Shown here in pieces: positions 22,963-35,075 of a stretch of 64,000 nucleotides of DNA. Origin of the DNA: Drosophila miranda (Eukaryota; Arthropoda; Insecta; Diptera; Drosophilidae). How positions within the stretch are numbered: the first letter of the stretch is position 1; each line of letters starts with the position of its first letter. The notes under the pieces were generated by a model. It had not been told where the DNA came from. It did no database searches and worked only from the letters and a program-made list of their open reading frames with translations. The DNA lies in the NCBI RefSeq assembly GCF_003369915.1, contig NC_046674.1, positions 42,571,338 through 42,635,337 on the forward strand. The letters are read 5' to 3'. Made by a program: the position numbers and the translations under genes.

Positions 22963-25194
22963 GGCCGACATTTAGGGCATTTAAGGAGGATGACCCCGGC
23001 CAGCCCGCACTTGTAGCAAAACAGGTTACGCACGGCCGACTCACACTCAAAATAGGTGTGACCCGGCTGAGCGCAATTCCAGCACTTCAGCTGGGTGCGA
23101 TCGATTCCGGATTCCCTCGTCCTATGGACAGCATCCAAAGCCTCGGTCTGTTCCTCCGGGTCGTGAGTGTTCGCATCCAACTCATGTACTTTGTGCTCTT
23201 CCCTGCGCCCTTTGTTGGCTCCCTATACCCTATTTGGTGGTTCTCTTGAGAGAATTACCCTGGTGGATAATCTAGGTGTTATGTTAGACCCCAAGTTAAA
23301 GTTTTCCGAACACATTTCTACCATGGTAAATAAGGCCATGGGCGTGCTTGGGTTTATAAAGAGGTGGTCAAAGGAATTTGACGACCCCTATATAACAAAG
23401 ACTCTCTATACCTCGCTTGTTCGTCCGATCTTAGAATACGGCTCCTGAGTATGGTGCCCTCAGTACAAAGTACACCAGGACCGTATAGAATCAGTACAGA
23501 AAAACTTTTTACTCTTTGCTCTGCGGGGCCTTAACTGGGATGCGGGTGTAAGACTCCCATCTTACTCTAGTAGACTACTATTAGTAAACCACCCATCCTT
23601 AGTTAACCGTAGAAAAATGCTTGGTGTGATATTTATGCACAACTTGATCAGGGGTGACATAGACAGCCCTGATCTATTGAGCCGCATAAACTTCACGATT
23701 CCTATTAGACTGACTAGAAATTTTATACCGTTGTTCCTTCCACCTTGTAGATCGAATTATTCCTTGCATGAACCGTTTAGGGTCTTATGCTCGGATTATA
23801 ATTCCCTCTACCATATTATATCCACCACTAATTCTCTTCCTCTTATTAAATAACTAATCCTTACACACCTTTTTAGTAATTAGTAATTGTAGTGGTATTT
23901 GTATTTTGATTGCATGCTTAGTCTCTTAGTAAGTTTAGTGCTAATTTTCCTCGAATGTTAGTCTAATAGCTATCTTTCTAGCATGTTCGCGTTCGGTTTG
24001 GCTACGCACCGTGCGTCATGCGGCAGCGCCCCTCGGTCGGTTGGGCGGGAGGAGGGCTGCGTTTTGCCTGGGATCCGCGCGTAACAGCCTTCTGCTGGTT
24101 TCACACGGGCCACTTGACGGTGCAGTAACTGCATCGCCTCTTGAAAGATGCAGTCATTGCATATCAACGTCCAAGATCAAAAATTGAATCCCTAATATTG
24201 ATTTTTATGATCTTTTTTAGATCATAATCCGAGAACGGATTCAGCAATCTCGACCTCAACACCAACATCTCCTGGATGTACTGGTCTGCCGACTCCCCGT
24301 GGCGTTGTCGGCGTTCCCTGAGCTCTTGCTCTCGCTCGAACTCTGTCCGACGAACTTGAAACTGCTGCTGGAGACCATATCTCAGATTCGGCCAGTCCGG
24401 CATTCCTACCGTCCGAACATGCATCCAGTACCAATCCCTAGCGTGGCTACTGACCAATGTGTGAAAGGCTTTCAACACCTCCGCCCACGGTACCTGATAC
24501 GACGTCTGTAGATGCTCCACCCGGAATATGAACTCCGCCACGGGCATCCCCTTTGGATCGCCATCGAAGCTAAGTCCCCATCTTCGTATCTGCCCTTGCT
24601 CCTGCCTAGCCTCTCCGAATCTCGATCGATTCCTGTTAGGGTTTACTCCTGCGCCCATCCCGTTGAACAGCCACTCCTCCACAGGTCTCTGATCGGCTTG
24701 GGTCCTCTGATCGGCCTCCAATGTTTGGTTGTCCACGAACAAGTGCGTTGGATGTGCTTGCTGGTTCGCGGGTGCTGTTGACCTCCTCCCAGACTGGTTG
24801 CATTTGATCCCCGGTTCCTTCCATTCGCATCACTCGCCGTTCGCTCCGCTTTTAATGAACCCACCACAGCGTTGATCTCTCGCATGAACTCTAGCATGTC
24901 CGCATTGCATTGCATTGCATTGACAATCGCAGCGATTCCATTTGCTGCCCGAGCGACGCTCGGTAGGTCTCCTGTGCTTGGGCTAACGCTGCGCTCACGG
25001 CTGAGCTTAACTCGGGCGGTAACACCAGGTCCTTACGGGTTCGCTGTTGACCTCCTACTGCTCCGGCCTCTGGGTCCTCCTGGTCTCTGGTCCTGGGACC
25101 GAGTCGTCGGCATGTTGTACGGCTGGTACCTGCGCTATGCCTCCGGGCTACGCCTTGTCTTTCTCGACCCTATAAAAACCTCCGGGTCACTCAT
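22893..25194 (-). pseudogene. Copy B1 gag, split by CR1 fragment
   Basis: The ATG is at 25194. The capsid core is open at 24164-24742. The pentamer array at 24906-24920 has three units. An extra base near 25078 (CCTCC) breaks the N-terminal reading that is open in A1. The nucleocapsid 22893-23180 is intact, with CCHC and CxxC-x9-CxxC, and in this copy one residue of the inter-cysteine segment is L (ILLKC) instead of P. The slip heptamer is at 22956-22962. Confidence 0.8.
23214..23979 (+). mobile_element. 5'-truncated CR1-group fragment nested in B1 gag
   Basis: It is the same insertion as in the sister copies. Here the ORF2-like frame is cut by TGA near 23446 (TCCTGAGTATGG) and again by a TAA near 23850. 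Confidence 0.85.
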
Positions 25195-26952
25195 CAACCA
25201 ATTTTCCTAACGTACTCCTTTCCTTCGTCTATTCTTTATTTACTCGCCAATGCGAATCACTAAATTTACCTAACTATCTTGGTGAAAAATAAATTGGATT
25301 GTTTATTATCTTACTATCCTCCTCCACTAAACACCTGGTACCTGGCTAATTAATCCTAAATACCTTCAATCATAGCGAGAAAATAAATAAATAAACAGTG
25401 CGATAAATAAATACGCGAATAATTAATTCAATGTTTAGATAACCAAATAAATAAATTTAAATACATAAATCGGTTAATTTAAATGAATAAATTGATAAAT
25501 CTAAATATATAAATTGATTTAATTAAATAAATAAATAAACACCTACATCAACAATTAATAGCCTAATTAAATACAACACTAAATAACTAAATACTTCCTC
25601 TCCCAAACAAAAACTCTTTTTCCGATGACATGCCTAATGCAAACTTCTAAGATTGCTTTCTAACAATGCTAGCGAGGATCGTCAGTCCTCAAAAAAAAAA
25701 GATGATTTCCTTTTTTTAATTTTTCTTAATTCGGCTTTCCAATAGTCTGCTAAATCACCAACAAAAAAAACCTATAATACCCAAAATGCTTCAGACAAAA
25801 ATTCACATTTAATTTTTTTGGTGGGATGAGAGACAACAGCATTTATTGTTTTGCCGGTTAGCGGACCCCCTTCTTTTCCCCTTGCTATTTACCTTCGCCT
25901 ACTTTTTCTGAGTGCCAACTCCCTTTGCTGTTTCCTTCCTTAGATCACCGTGGATCCCCAGAATCGGACAACGACGTTAATGCCTCTGGACATAGCCCGG
26001 ACCGACTCGACAGATTCTCCGGCACCTCTTCCTCTTTTCAGATCCGGACAGCGAACTCCACGAGTCGTACAACGAGGCTACTATCACCTGGTAATACCTG
26101 GACCACAACTCGGGACACACACTTCATTCCCTTCTACCTCCGATACATAACTACCATGTCCACTACCAACTACCATTTTCCTCACTTCTACTCCTCTCAG
26201 CGGCTACGACGGTTAGGATTTATTCCCGGCTCGCGGACCGGCTGAGTTTCGTTCTACCAGGGTTCCATTTTACACCGGCCTTTAAGACTCGCGTTTAAAA
26301 TCGATCCTTTTTATTCCAGTTGGGCACCATTTGTTATGACCCGCCTCTTTACCACCCTGGCCTATCGTTCCCAGCTAGCTCACGGGGAAGTCAGGTGTGT
26401 TTCCGACCCGATAGACCAGGGGACGGATTAACAAAAACAAAAAAAAACATACAAAAATTGTCCTCGTTGGCACTCTCTTCAGCGGGGATATTTGATATTA
26501 TTATCCATGAGCGTGGTCCCACTCTTCCATGAGCGCCATTTTATTAATTCGCGCGCTCCCTTTTCATATTCAGGGTCCCGCTCTTCTTCTCGCTCTCGTC
26601 CCACCCAACTACCGTTTTCTACTCACTCATGACTACGTTTTACTTTCATATTATATTCATGTTATATTTTCTTATTTATCTATTTTTTTAACAATATTAA
26701 TTAATAACCTAGATTCTGCCGACGAATACAAATACGGTGTGTGGGGACACAAACGTGTCTCCAGTCAGTGCTCCGTTGGATTCCTTGGTGCCGGTGCTTC
26801 GCTGATGGTTCTCGCACCAGGTTTCCGGCCTGGCCAGTACCGGGCTGCTGCTGCCGATGTCCGCCGCTTCCGCTGATGTTGATGCCTGCCGCTGATGTCT
26901 TGGTGGGATCTTCGTCTCCACGATCACCAATTTTGTCTTCTTTTTTTCTTTC
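25195..26952 (-). repeat. Family 1 LTR, primer site and leader of copy B1
   Basis: The LTR is about 26332-26929, the primer site is 26316-26329 and the purine run is 26931-26952. The run is interrupted by one pyrimidine (G to T on the plus strand). The leader carries the AAAT-rich tract at 25380-25540 and no gene. Near 25710 a short stretch differs from sister copies (TTTTTTTAATTTTTC in place of CCTTTGGGTTTTC). Confidence 0.65.
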
Positions 26953-27195
26953 AGGGCACGTGCGGCCTCCTCTATTTTCCACCGGAAACTCCTCTTTTTT
27001 TCTTCCTCGTCCCGTTTCGTTTTTTCTCACGCAACTCTGCCACTGCTTCCCAGGATCCACAATAGATGCCGCTGTCTTTTTCTTCTCCAGCCCTGATACC
27101 AATCGGCTCTCTCCAAAACCGCCCATAACACCACACTACCGTTTCCAGGATTACTCTGCCGAAACGGGAGTGCAAAGCAAGGCGGGCTTTTTCAA

Positions 27196-30100
27196 TTAAG
27201 GGGCCCCAAACGTAGGCCATCGCCTACTCCTCGCCTTGCTCAACACGAAATTCCGCTTATATATCTCCTGACCCGGTGAGTACCTAATTTCTCGAGCTTT
27301 TCGATTATACCTGTTCTTCGCTCCATTGTAGGCTTCATGAGAGTTTCCTCGGACCTCATCTCGGACTATTTCCATCTTATCACTCCTCGCCAAGGGTGAC
27401 ACTTGTGCATCATTTAGGGCGCCCAGTCTGCGTGCCAATTTATAATCTCGGCCGCTAGTAAACATGTGCTGCCCAAACAACACAAAGTATGGCGACGTCC
27501 CGATGCCCGTGTGTATAGCACTCCTAGCCACACAATGGATCTCCGTCAGCTTCTCGTCCCAGCGCGTGTGATCCTCACTAACGTACGTCCTTATTGCTGC
27601 CAGTACTGTCTGGTTCACTCGTTCGGCCGCGTTCGCCTGCGGTGCATAGTTCCACGACTTCAGGTGCGTTATGCTTCTTCTATCCAGGAATTGAGAGAAT
27701 TCAGCTGACACAAATTTTTTTCCATTATCCGTGTGTACTATTTGAGGCACGCCAAACTGCGCGAAGACCTCGGCGTGCAAGAATCGGAAGCCTTCAATCA
27801 GACATATCTGGACATGTGATCGAGGACTATCAGTATGACTACATTGCCACTTCGAGTCCACTTCGAGTCGGATATGGACTCTGGAAATCCAGGTACAGTT
27901 TTTGAATCGGCCTCTCGGTTATGGTTTCGGCCCCCATGAGTTGACGGTGATCCTGTGTTGAATGTTTTGTTTCTTTGCAGGTGTCACAATCAGCCACATA
28001 TGACTTCACCTGCACGGTCATCCGGGGCCACCGTCCCAGTGTCCTCGCGATACCTCCATGCATTGCCACATCGCTGTCGTGAGCATGTTGGATCAGTGTG
28101 CTCGTCAGGGCTTCTGGGATCCATAGCTTCCACGAAAACTCCTCTAATTCCGGCCGGCCAAACTGTGTGCGCTTAAACAGCAGTCCTTCCTCCACCTTCA
28201 GGTCTGGGAACTCATCCTTATCGCTCTGGACCGACTCGATTTTTCTTCGGTAATCTTCATCCTCGAAGGCTGTGGTGTCGAACTCCAGGAAGTCGATAGT
28301 GTCAACGTCAAAGGGACGTGACAGCGTATCGGCGACGATATTTTCCTTTCTTTTGCGGTGCTCAATTTCGAAGTCATAAGCCTGGAGAGCCAACGACCAC
28401 CTGGCTAGCCTCCCATCCAGTGCCTTGAATCGCATGAGCCACTGCAAACTCGCGTGATCTGTTATCACCGTGAATGGCATCAGTTCTACGTATGCACGGA
28501 ACTTCTCTTTGGCTCTTACCGCCGCCAGACACTCCTTCTCTGGTACGCTATAGTTGAGCTGTGCCCCTCTTAGCTTAGAAGGAAGAGGAACTCTTAGGAA
28601 GAGAACTGCTCCAATCCCCACGTGGCTCGCATCACACTGGATAAAGAAGTGCTTCTTAAAGTCCGGGTGATGTAGCACGGGGGCGCTGGTAAGTGCTTTT
28701 TTGAGCTCATCGAACGATTTTCCTGCCTCCTCCGTCAGCTAAAATTGCCCTTTTCCTTTCAGACAGTCCGTCAGAGGAGCCGAGAGTGCGGAGAAATTTC
28801 GGATAAACCGCCGATACCAGCCAGCTGTCCCCAAAAATCTCCGGATTTGTTTCACGTTCTTTGGCATTGGTATTTGGGTGATCGCCTGCACTTTCTCCGG
28901 ATCTTTCCTAAGTGCGCCGTCGCCTACGATGTACCCTAAATACTTTAAATATTTATAGCCGATTTTCGATTTTTTTCTTTCAATTGTCAGGTTTGCCTCC
29001 TTGAGACACTTGGCCACTTCCTCTAACAGGTGTATATGCTCCTCAAACGTCCGGGAAATAACTAGTAGATCGTCCAAGCATACAAAGACATGGCTTCGGA
29101 GTCGTTGTGGAATTACTCGATACATCCACCGACACAGCCGTTGGGCTGCATTGCACAACCCGAAGGGCATCGATTTAAATTGATAGAGTGGTCTGCCCGG
29201 CACCGTGAATGCTGTGTACGTCCGACTTTCAGGCTCCAGCTCTATCTGCCAAAATGCGTGCTTTAAATCGATGCTGCTTATGTACACAGTTTCCTCTACG
29301 CGGCTCAGGATTGACTCGATGCTTTGCAGCGGGTAAGCATCCTTCACGGTTAATTTGTTTAGTTTCCGCGCATCCAGACACAATCGGTTTTTTCCCGGCT
29401 TCCGTACCAGCGTCACGCGGTTGCTCCACGGGCTCTCGCTTGTTTTGATGACTCCGAGACGCAACAATTCGTCCACCTCGGCAAACAACAGCTCTTGCAC
29501 CGTGGGAGATACCGGGTAGAATCGCTCCTTTACGGGTACGGCTCCCTCGATTAATTGAATTTCGTGCCTTTCGAGCGTCGTTCTTCCCAAACCATGTGTG
29601 TCGAATGCCCTGAAGTTGTTCTTCACCTGGTCCAGACGTGTCTGCTGCGTGTGCGTCAACTCGTGCGGTTCCGTTGGTTTACTCCTAGTCAGCACCTCAG
29701 CATCAATTTCGGCTAATTCCTTGTGTCGTTCTAGGCCTACTATATTCGGAGCCAGACCAAACTTCCGCCAGAAATCGACCGCTATGTACAGCGATTGTTT
29801 TAGCGAGGGACACAGGAACAACTCCATAGTCTGCTTCTGGCCTCCATACGTCATAGGTCCATACGTCGACACATGTCCCAGTATTTTATGAGGAGTGCCG
29901 CCCGCTGTTTGTACTGAGAATTTCTTTATGTCTTAAAATTTCAGCTCCAATTCTCCTATCAGTTCCAGGCCACCTTTCCCCAGAAGGCTCACCGATGCCC
30001 CTGTATCCAGTAGTCCCATCAGCGTCCTCGGGCCCAACTTCACTCGTGCGAATGGCCTGTCATCCTGACGCATGGCCGAGTGGACTGCTGCACACACCTG

Positions 30101-30399
30101 GAGCCGCCTCCTTTTTCGCCCCTGGAACCTGTCCCGAGCCCGCTGTGCTCTGACTTCTCCCGTTCGGATACTCTCATCGACTTCGTTTCCCATTATCCGA
30201 TTCCTGTTCGTACTGCCGCTATCTTTCCTTCGGGTAATACAGCTTGGTTAACCTTATATATGGTAGTGTAAATATCCTTATTGCTACTTCTTTCCTTAGG
30301 GGTATCTAATTTAGCGTTGGAGGGCCTTTCTATTGGCTGCTTCGCGGCGACGTGGAACTCGACTCCTCCAATTGCGTCGTGCTCCTTTTCGCGTTTCCC
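27196..30399 (-). pseudogene. Copy B2 pol: protease, RT, RNase H, integrase
   Basis: The slip heptamer is at 30393-30399, protease at 29933-30193, RT at 28739-29872, RNase H plus integrase finger at 27839-28678, and the integrase core and tail at 27196-27861 (VHTDNGK, APQANAAERV). RT has CLDD in place of YLDD (codon near 29079), a change expected to impair catalysis. The shared TAA, TAG (28739-28741) and 11-bp duplication (27847-27868) are present. The core integrase reading of 221 residues is the longest in the array. Confidence 0.88.
30393..30399 (-). promoter_or_regulatory. Family 1 -1 ribosomal frameshift heptamer G GGA AAC (described for copy B2)
   Basis: In gag the codons are CCG GGA AAC. 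After a -1 slip the reading becomes GGG AAA CGC and continues as GKREKEHDAIGG, the first segment of pol. The heptamer lies four codons after the last zinc-binding CPKC. The other copies have it at 997-1003, 8383-8389, 22956-22962, 45454-45460, 57446-57452 and 63961-63967. G GGA AAC is a known retroviral slip sequence. Confidence 0.85.
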
Positions 30400-30649
30400 G
30401 GCCGACATTTAGGGCATTTAGGGAGGATGACCCCGGCCAGCCCGCACTTGTAGCAGAACAGGTTACGCACGGCCGACTCACACTCAAAATATGTGTGACC
30501 CGGCTGAGCGCAATTCCAGCACTTCAGCTGGGTGCGATCGATTCCGGATTCCCTCGTCCTATGGACAGCATCCAAAGCCTCGGTCTGTTCCTCCGGGTCG
30601 TGAGTGTTCGCATCCAATTCATGTACTTTGTGCTCTTCCCTGCGCCCTT

Positions 30650-31379
30650 TGTTGGCTCCCTATACCCTATTTGGTGGTTCTCTTGAGAGAATTACCCTGG
30701 TGGATAATCTAGGTGTTATGTTAGACCCCAAGTTAAAGTTTTCCGAACACATTTCTACCATGGTAAATAAGGCCATGGGCGTGCTTGGGTTTATAAAGAG
30801 GTGGTCAAAGGAATTTGACGACCCCTATATAACAAAGACTCTCTATACCTCGCTTGTTCGTCCGATCTTAGAATACGGCTCCTGTGTATGGTGCCCTCAG
30901 TACTCTTTTTACTCTTTGCTCTGCGGGGCCTTAACTGGGATGCGGGTGTAAGACTCCCATCTTACTCTAGTAGACTACTATTAGTAAACCACCCATCCTT
31001 AGTTAACCGTAGAAAAATGCTTGGTGTGATATTTATGCACAGCTTGATCAGGGGTGACATAGACAGCCCTGATCTATTGAGCCGCATAAACTTCACGATT
31101 CCTATTAGACTGACTAGAAATTTTATACCGTTGTTCCTTCCACTTTGTAGATCGAATTATTCCTTGCATGAACCGTTTAGGGTCTTATGCTCGGATTATA
31201 ATTCCCTCTACCATATTATATCCACCACTAATTCTCTTCCTCTTATTAAATTACTAATCCTTACACACCTTTTTAGTAATTAGTAATTGTAGTGGTATTT
31301 GTATTTTGATTGCATGCTTAGTCTCTTAGTAAGTTTAGTGCTAATTTTCCTCGAATGTTAGTCTAATAGCTATCTTTCT
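30650..31379 (+). mobile_element. 5'-truncated CR1-group fragment nested in B2 gag
   Basis: This fragment carries a private deletion of a few tens of bases near 30900, between CAGTAC and TTTTTACTC, which shifts its reading frame. Otherwise it matches the sister fragments. Confidence 0.85.
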
Positions 31380-32593
31380 AGCATGTTCGCGTTCGTTTGG
31401 CTACGCACCGTGCGTCATGCGGCAGCGCCCCTCGGTCGGTTGGGCGGGAGGAGGGCTGCGTTTTGCCTGGGATCCGCGCGTAACAGCCTTCTGCTGGTTT
31501 CACACGGGCCACTTGACGGTGCAGTAACTGCATCGCCTCTTGAAAGATGCAGTCATTGCATATCAACGTCCAAGATCAAAAATTGAATCCCTAATATTGA
31601 TCTTTATGATCTTTTTTAGATCATAATCCGAGAACGGATTCAGCAATCTCGACCTCAACACCAACATCTCCTGGATGTACTGGTCTGCCGACTCCCCGTG
31701 GCGTTGTCGGCGTTCCCTGAGCTCTTGCTCTCGCTCGAACTCTGTCCGACGAACTTGAAACTGCTGCTGGAGACCATATCTCAGATTCGGCCAGTCCGGC
31801 ATTCCTACCGTCCGAACATGCATCCAGTACCAATCCCTAGCGTGGCTACTGACCAATGTGTGAAAGGCTTTCAACACCTCCGCCCACGGTACCTGATACG
31901 ACGTCTGTAGATGCTCCACCCGGAATATGAACTCCGCCACGGGCATCCCCTTTGGATCGCCATCGAAGCTAAGTCCCCATCTTCGTATCTGCCCTTGCTC
32001 CTGCCTAGCCTCTCCGAAACTCGATCGATTCCTGTTAGGGTTTACTCCTGCGCCCATCCCGTTGAACAGCCACTCCTCCACAGGTCTCTGATTGGCTTGG
32101 GTCCTCTGATCGGCCTCCAATGTTCGGTTGTCCACGAACAAGTGCGTTGAATGTGCTTGCTGGTTCGCGGGTGCTGTTGACCTCCTCCCAGACTGGTTGC
32201 ATTTGATCCCCGGTTCCTTCCATTCGCATCACTCGCCGTTCGCTCCGCTTTTAATGAACCCACCACAGCGTTGATCTCTCGCATGAACTCTAGCATGTCC
32301 GCATTGCATTGCATTGCATTGACAATCGCAGCGCTTCCATTTGCTGCCCGAGCGACGCTCGGTAGGTCTCCTGTGCTTGGGCTAACGCTGCGCTCACGGC
32401 TGAGCTTAACTCGGGCGGTAACACCAGGTCCTTACGGGTTCGCTGTTGACCTCCTACTGCTCCGGCCTCTGGGTCCTCCTGGTCCCTGGTCCTGGGATCG
32501 AGTCGTCGGCATGTTGTACGGCTGGTACCTGCGCTGTGCCTCCGGGCTACGCCTTGTCTTTCTCGACCCTATAAAAACCTCCGGGTCACTCAT

Positions 32594-34334
32594 CAACCAA
32601 TTTTCCTAACGTACTCCTTTCCTTCGTCTATTCTTTATTTACTCGCCAATGCGAATCGCTAAATTTAACTAACTATCTTGGTGAAAAATAAATTGGATTG
32701 TTTATTATCTTACTACCCTCCTCCACTAAACACCTGGTACCTGGCTAATTAATCCTAAATACCTTCAATCATAACGAGAAAATAAATAAATAAACAGTGC
32801 GATAAATAAATACGCGAATAATTAATTCAATGTTTAGATAACCAAATAAATAAATTTAAATACATAAATCGGTTAATTAAAATGAATAAATTGATAAATC
32901 TAAATATATAAATTGATTTAATTAAATAAATAAATAAACACCTACATCAACAATTAATAGCATAATTAAATACAACACTAAATAACTAAATACTTCCTCT
33001 CCCAAACAAAAACTCTTTTTCCGATGACATGCCTAATGCAAACTTCTAAGATTGCTTTCTAACAATGCTAGCGAGGATCGTCAGTCCTCAAAAAAAAAGA
33101 TGATTTCCCTTTGGGTTTTCTTAATTCGGCTTTCCAATAGTCTGCTAAATCACCAACAAAAAAAAACCTATAATACCCAAAATGCTTCAGACAAAAATTC
33201 ACATTTAATTTTTTTGGTGGGATGAGAGACAACTGCATTTATTGTTTTGCCGGTGAGCGGACCCCCTTCTTTTCCCCTTGCTATTTACCTTCGCCTACTT
33301 TTTCTGAGTGCCAACTCCCTTTGCTGTTTCCTTCCTTAGATCACCGTGGATCCCCAGAATCGGACAACGACGTTAATGCCTCTGGACATAGCCCGGACCG
33401 ACTCGACAGATCCTCCGGCACCTCTTCCTCTTTTCAGATCCGGACAGCGAACTCCACGAGTCGTACAACGAGGCTACTATCACCTGGTAATACCTGGACC
33501 ACAACTCGGGACACACACTTCATTCCCTTCTACCTCCGATACATAACTACCATGTCCATTTTCCTCACTTCTACTCCTCTCAGCGGCTACGACGGCTAGG
33601 ATTTATTCCCGGCTCGCGGACCGGCTGAGTTTCGTTCTACCAGGTTCCATTTTACACCGGCCTTTAAGACTCGCGTTTAAAATCGATCCTTTTTATTCCA
33701 GTTGGGCACCATTTGTTATGACCCGCCTCTTTACCACCCTGGCCTATCGTTCCCAGCTAGCACACGGGGAAGTCAGGTGTGTTTCCGACCCGATAGACCA
33801 GGGGACGGAATAAAAAAAACAAAAAAAAAACATACAAAAATTGTCCTCGTTGGCACTCTCTTCAGCGGGGATATTTGATATTATTATCCATGAGCGTGGT
33901 CCCACCCTTCCATGAGCGCCATTTTTTTTAATTCGCGCGCTCCCTTTTCATATTCAGGGTCCCGCTCTTCTTCTCGCTCTCGTCCCACCCAACTACCGTT
34001 TTCTACTCACTCATGACTACGTTTTACTTTCATATTATATTCATGTTATATTTCTTATTTATCTATTTTTTAACAATATTAATTAATAACCTAGATTCTG
34101 CCGACGAATACAAATACGGTGTGTGGGGACACAAACGTGTCTCCAGTCGGTGCTCCGTTGGATTCCTGGGTGCCGGTGCTCCGCTGATGGTTCTCGCACC
34201 AGGTTTCCGGCCTGGCCAGTACCGGGCTGCTGCTGCCGATGTCCGCCGCTTCCGCTGATGTTGATGCCTGCCGCTGATGTCTTGGTGGGATCTTCGTCTC
34301 CACGATTACCAATTTTTTCTTCTTTTTTTCTTTC
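32594..34334 (-). repeat. Family 1 LTR, primer site and leader of copy B2
   Basis: The LTR is about 33714-34311, the primer site is 33698-33711 and the purine run is 34313-34334. The leader AAAT-rich tract is at 32780-32940. No gene is seen. Confidence 0.65.
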
Positions 34335-34577
34335 AGGGCACGTGCGGCCTCCTTTATTTTCCACCGGAAACTCCTCTTTTTTTCTTCCTCGTCCCGTTTC
34401 GTTTTTTCTCACGCAACTCTGCCACTGCTTCCCAGGATCCACAATAGATGCGCTGTCTTTTTCTCTTCCAGCCCTGATACCTATCGCTCTCTCCAAAACC
34501 GCCATAACACCACACTACCGTTTCCAGGATTACTCTGCCGAAACGGGAGTGCAAAGCAAGGCGGCTTTTTCAATTAA

Positions 34578-35009
34578 GGGGCCCAAACGTAGGCCATCGC
34601 CTACTCCTCGCCTTGCTCAACACGAAATTCCGCTTATATATCTCCTGACCCGGTGAGTACCTAATTTCTCGAGCTTTTCGATTATACCTGTTCTTCGCTC
34701 CATTGTAGGCTTCATGAGAGTTCCTCGGACCTCATCTCGGACTATTTCATCTTATCACTCCTCGCCAAGGGTGACACTTGTGCATCATTTAGGGCGCCCA
34801 GTCTGCGTGCCAATTTATAATCTCGGCCGCTAGTAAACATGTGCTGCCAAACAACACAAAGTATGGCGACGTCCGATGCCCGTGTGTATAGCACTCCTAG
34901 CCACACACTGGATATCCTCAGCTTCTCGTCCAGCGCGTGTGATCCTCACTAACGTACGTCATATTGCTGCCAGTACTGTCTGGTTCTCGTTCGGCCGCGT
35001 TCGCCTGCG
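34578..35009 (-). pseudogene. Copy B3 pol, 3' end of integrase only
   Basis: This matches the integrase C-terminus of the other copies but has many single-base losses in short homopolymers (for example near 34720, 34748, 34849, 34875, 34917 and 34931). No frame survives. The clustering next to the gap suggests uncorrected sequence and not biological decay. Confidence 0.8.
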
Positions 35010-35059
35010 NNNNNNNNNNNNNNNNNNNNNNNNNNNNNNNNNNNNNNNNNNNNNNNNNN
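35010..35059. other. Assembly gap 2 (50 N)
   Basis: The left flank is family 1 integrase on the minus strand. The right flank is family 2 protease/pol on the plus strand. Orientation flips here. The left flank ends one base before the sequence that begins contig B at 9681. Confidence 0.95.
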
Positions 35060-35075
35060 CACAGACCCAACCAGA

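Larger units (their letters stand above)
30330..32593 (-). pseudogene. Copy B2 gag, split by CR1 fragment
   Basis: The ATG is at 32593. The capsid core is open at 31563-32141. The nucleocapsid at 30330-30617 keeps all zinc ligands of the first knuckle. The tail at 31378-31566 loses one base near 31395, which moves its end out of frame. Confidence 0.8.
20326..35009 (-). repeat. Contig B: family 1 array, copies B1, B2 and part of B3
   Basis: B1 and B2 are offset by 7344 bp at the RT anchor (21964 and 29308) and by 7382 bp at the LTR end (26332 and 33714). B3 is represented only by an LTR-proximal piece of pol. B1 resembles A1 and B2 resembles A2 at several diagnostic sites, such as the short or long pol linker and AATAGGTG or AATATGTG in gag. 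This suggests a dimeric higher-order repeat. Confidence 0.9.

Noticed and set aside
35010..35059. A genuine large palindrome or inverted array centred on gap 2
   Set aside because: The 5.8-kb overlap with shared insertion site and shared variants is better explained by contig misplacement. No sequence crosses the gap.
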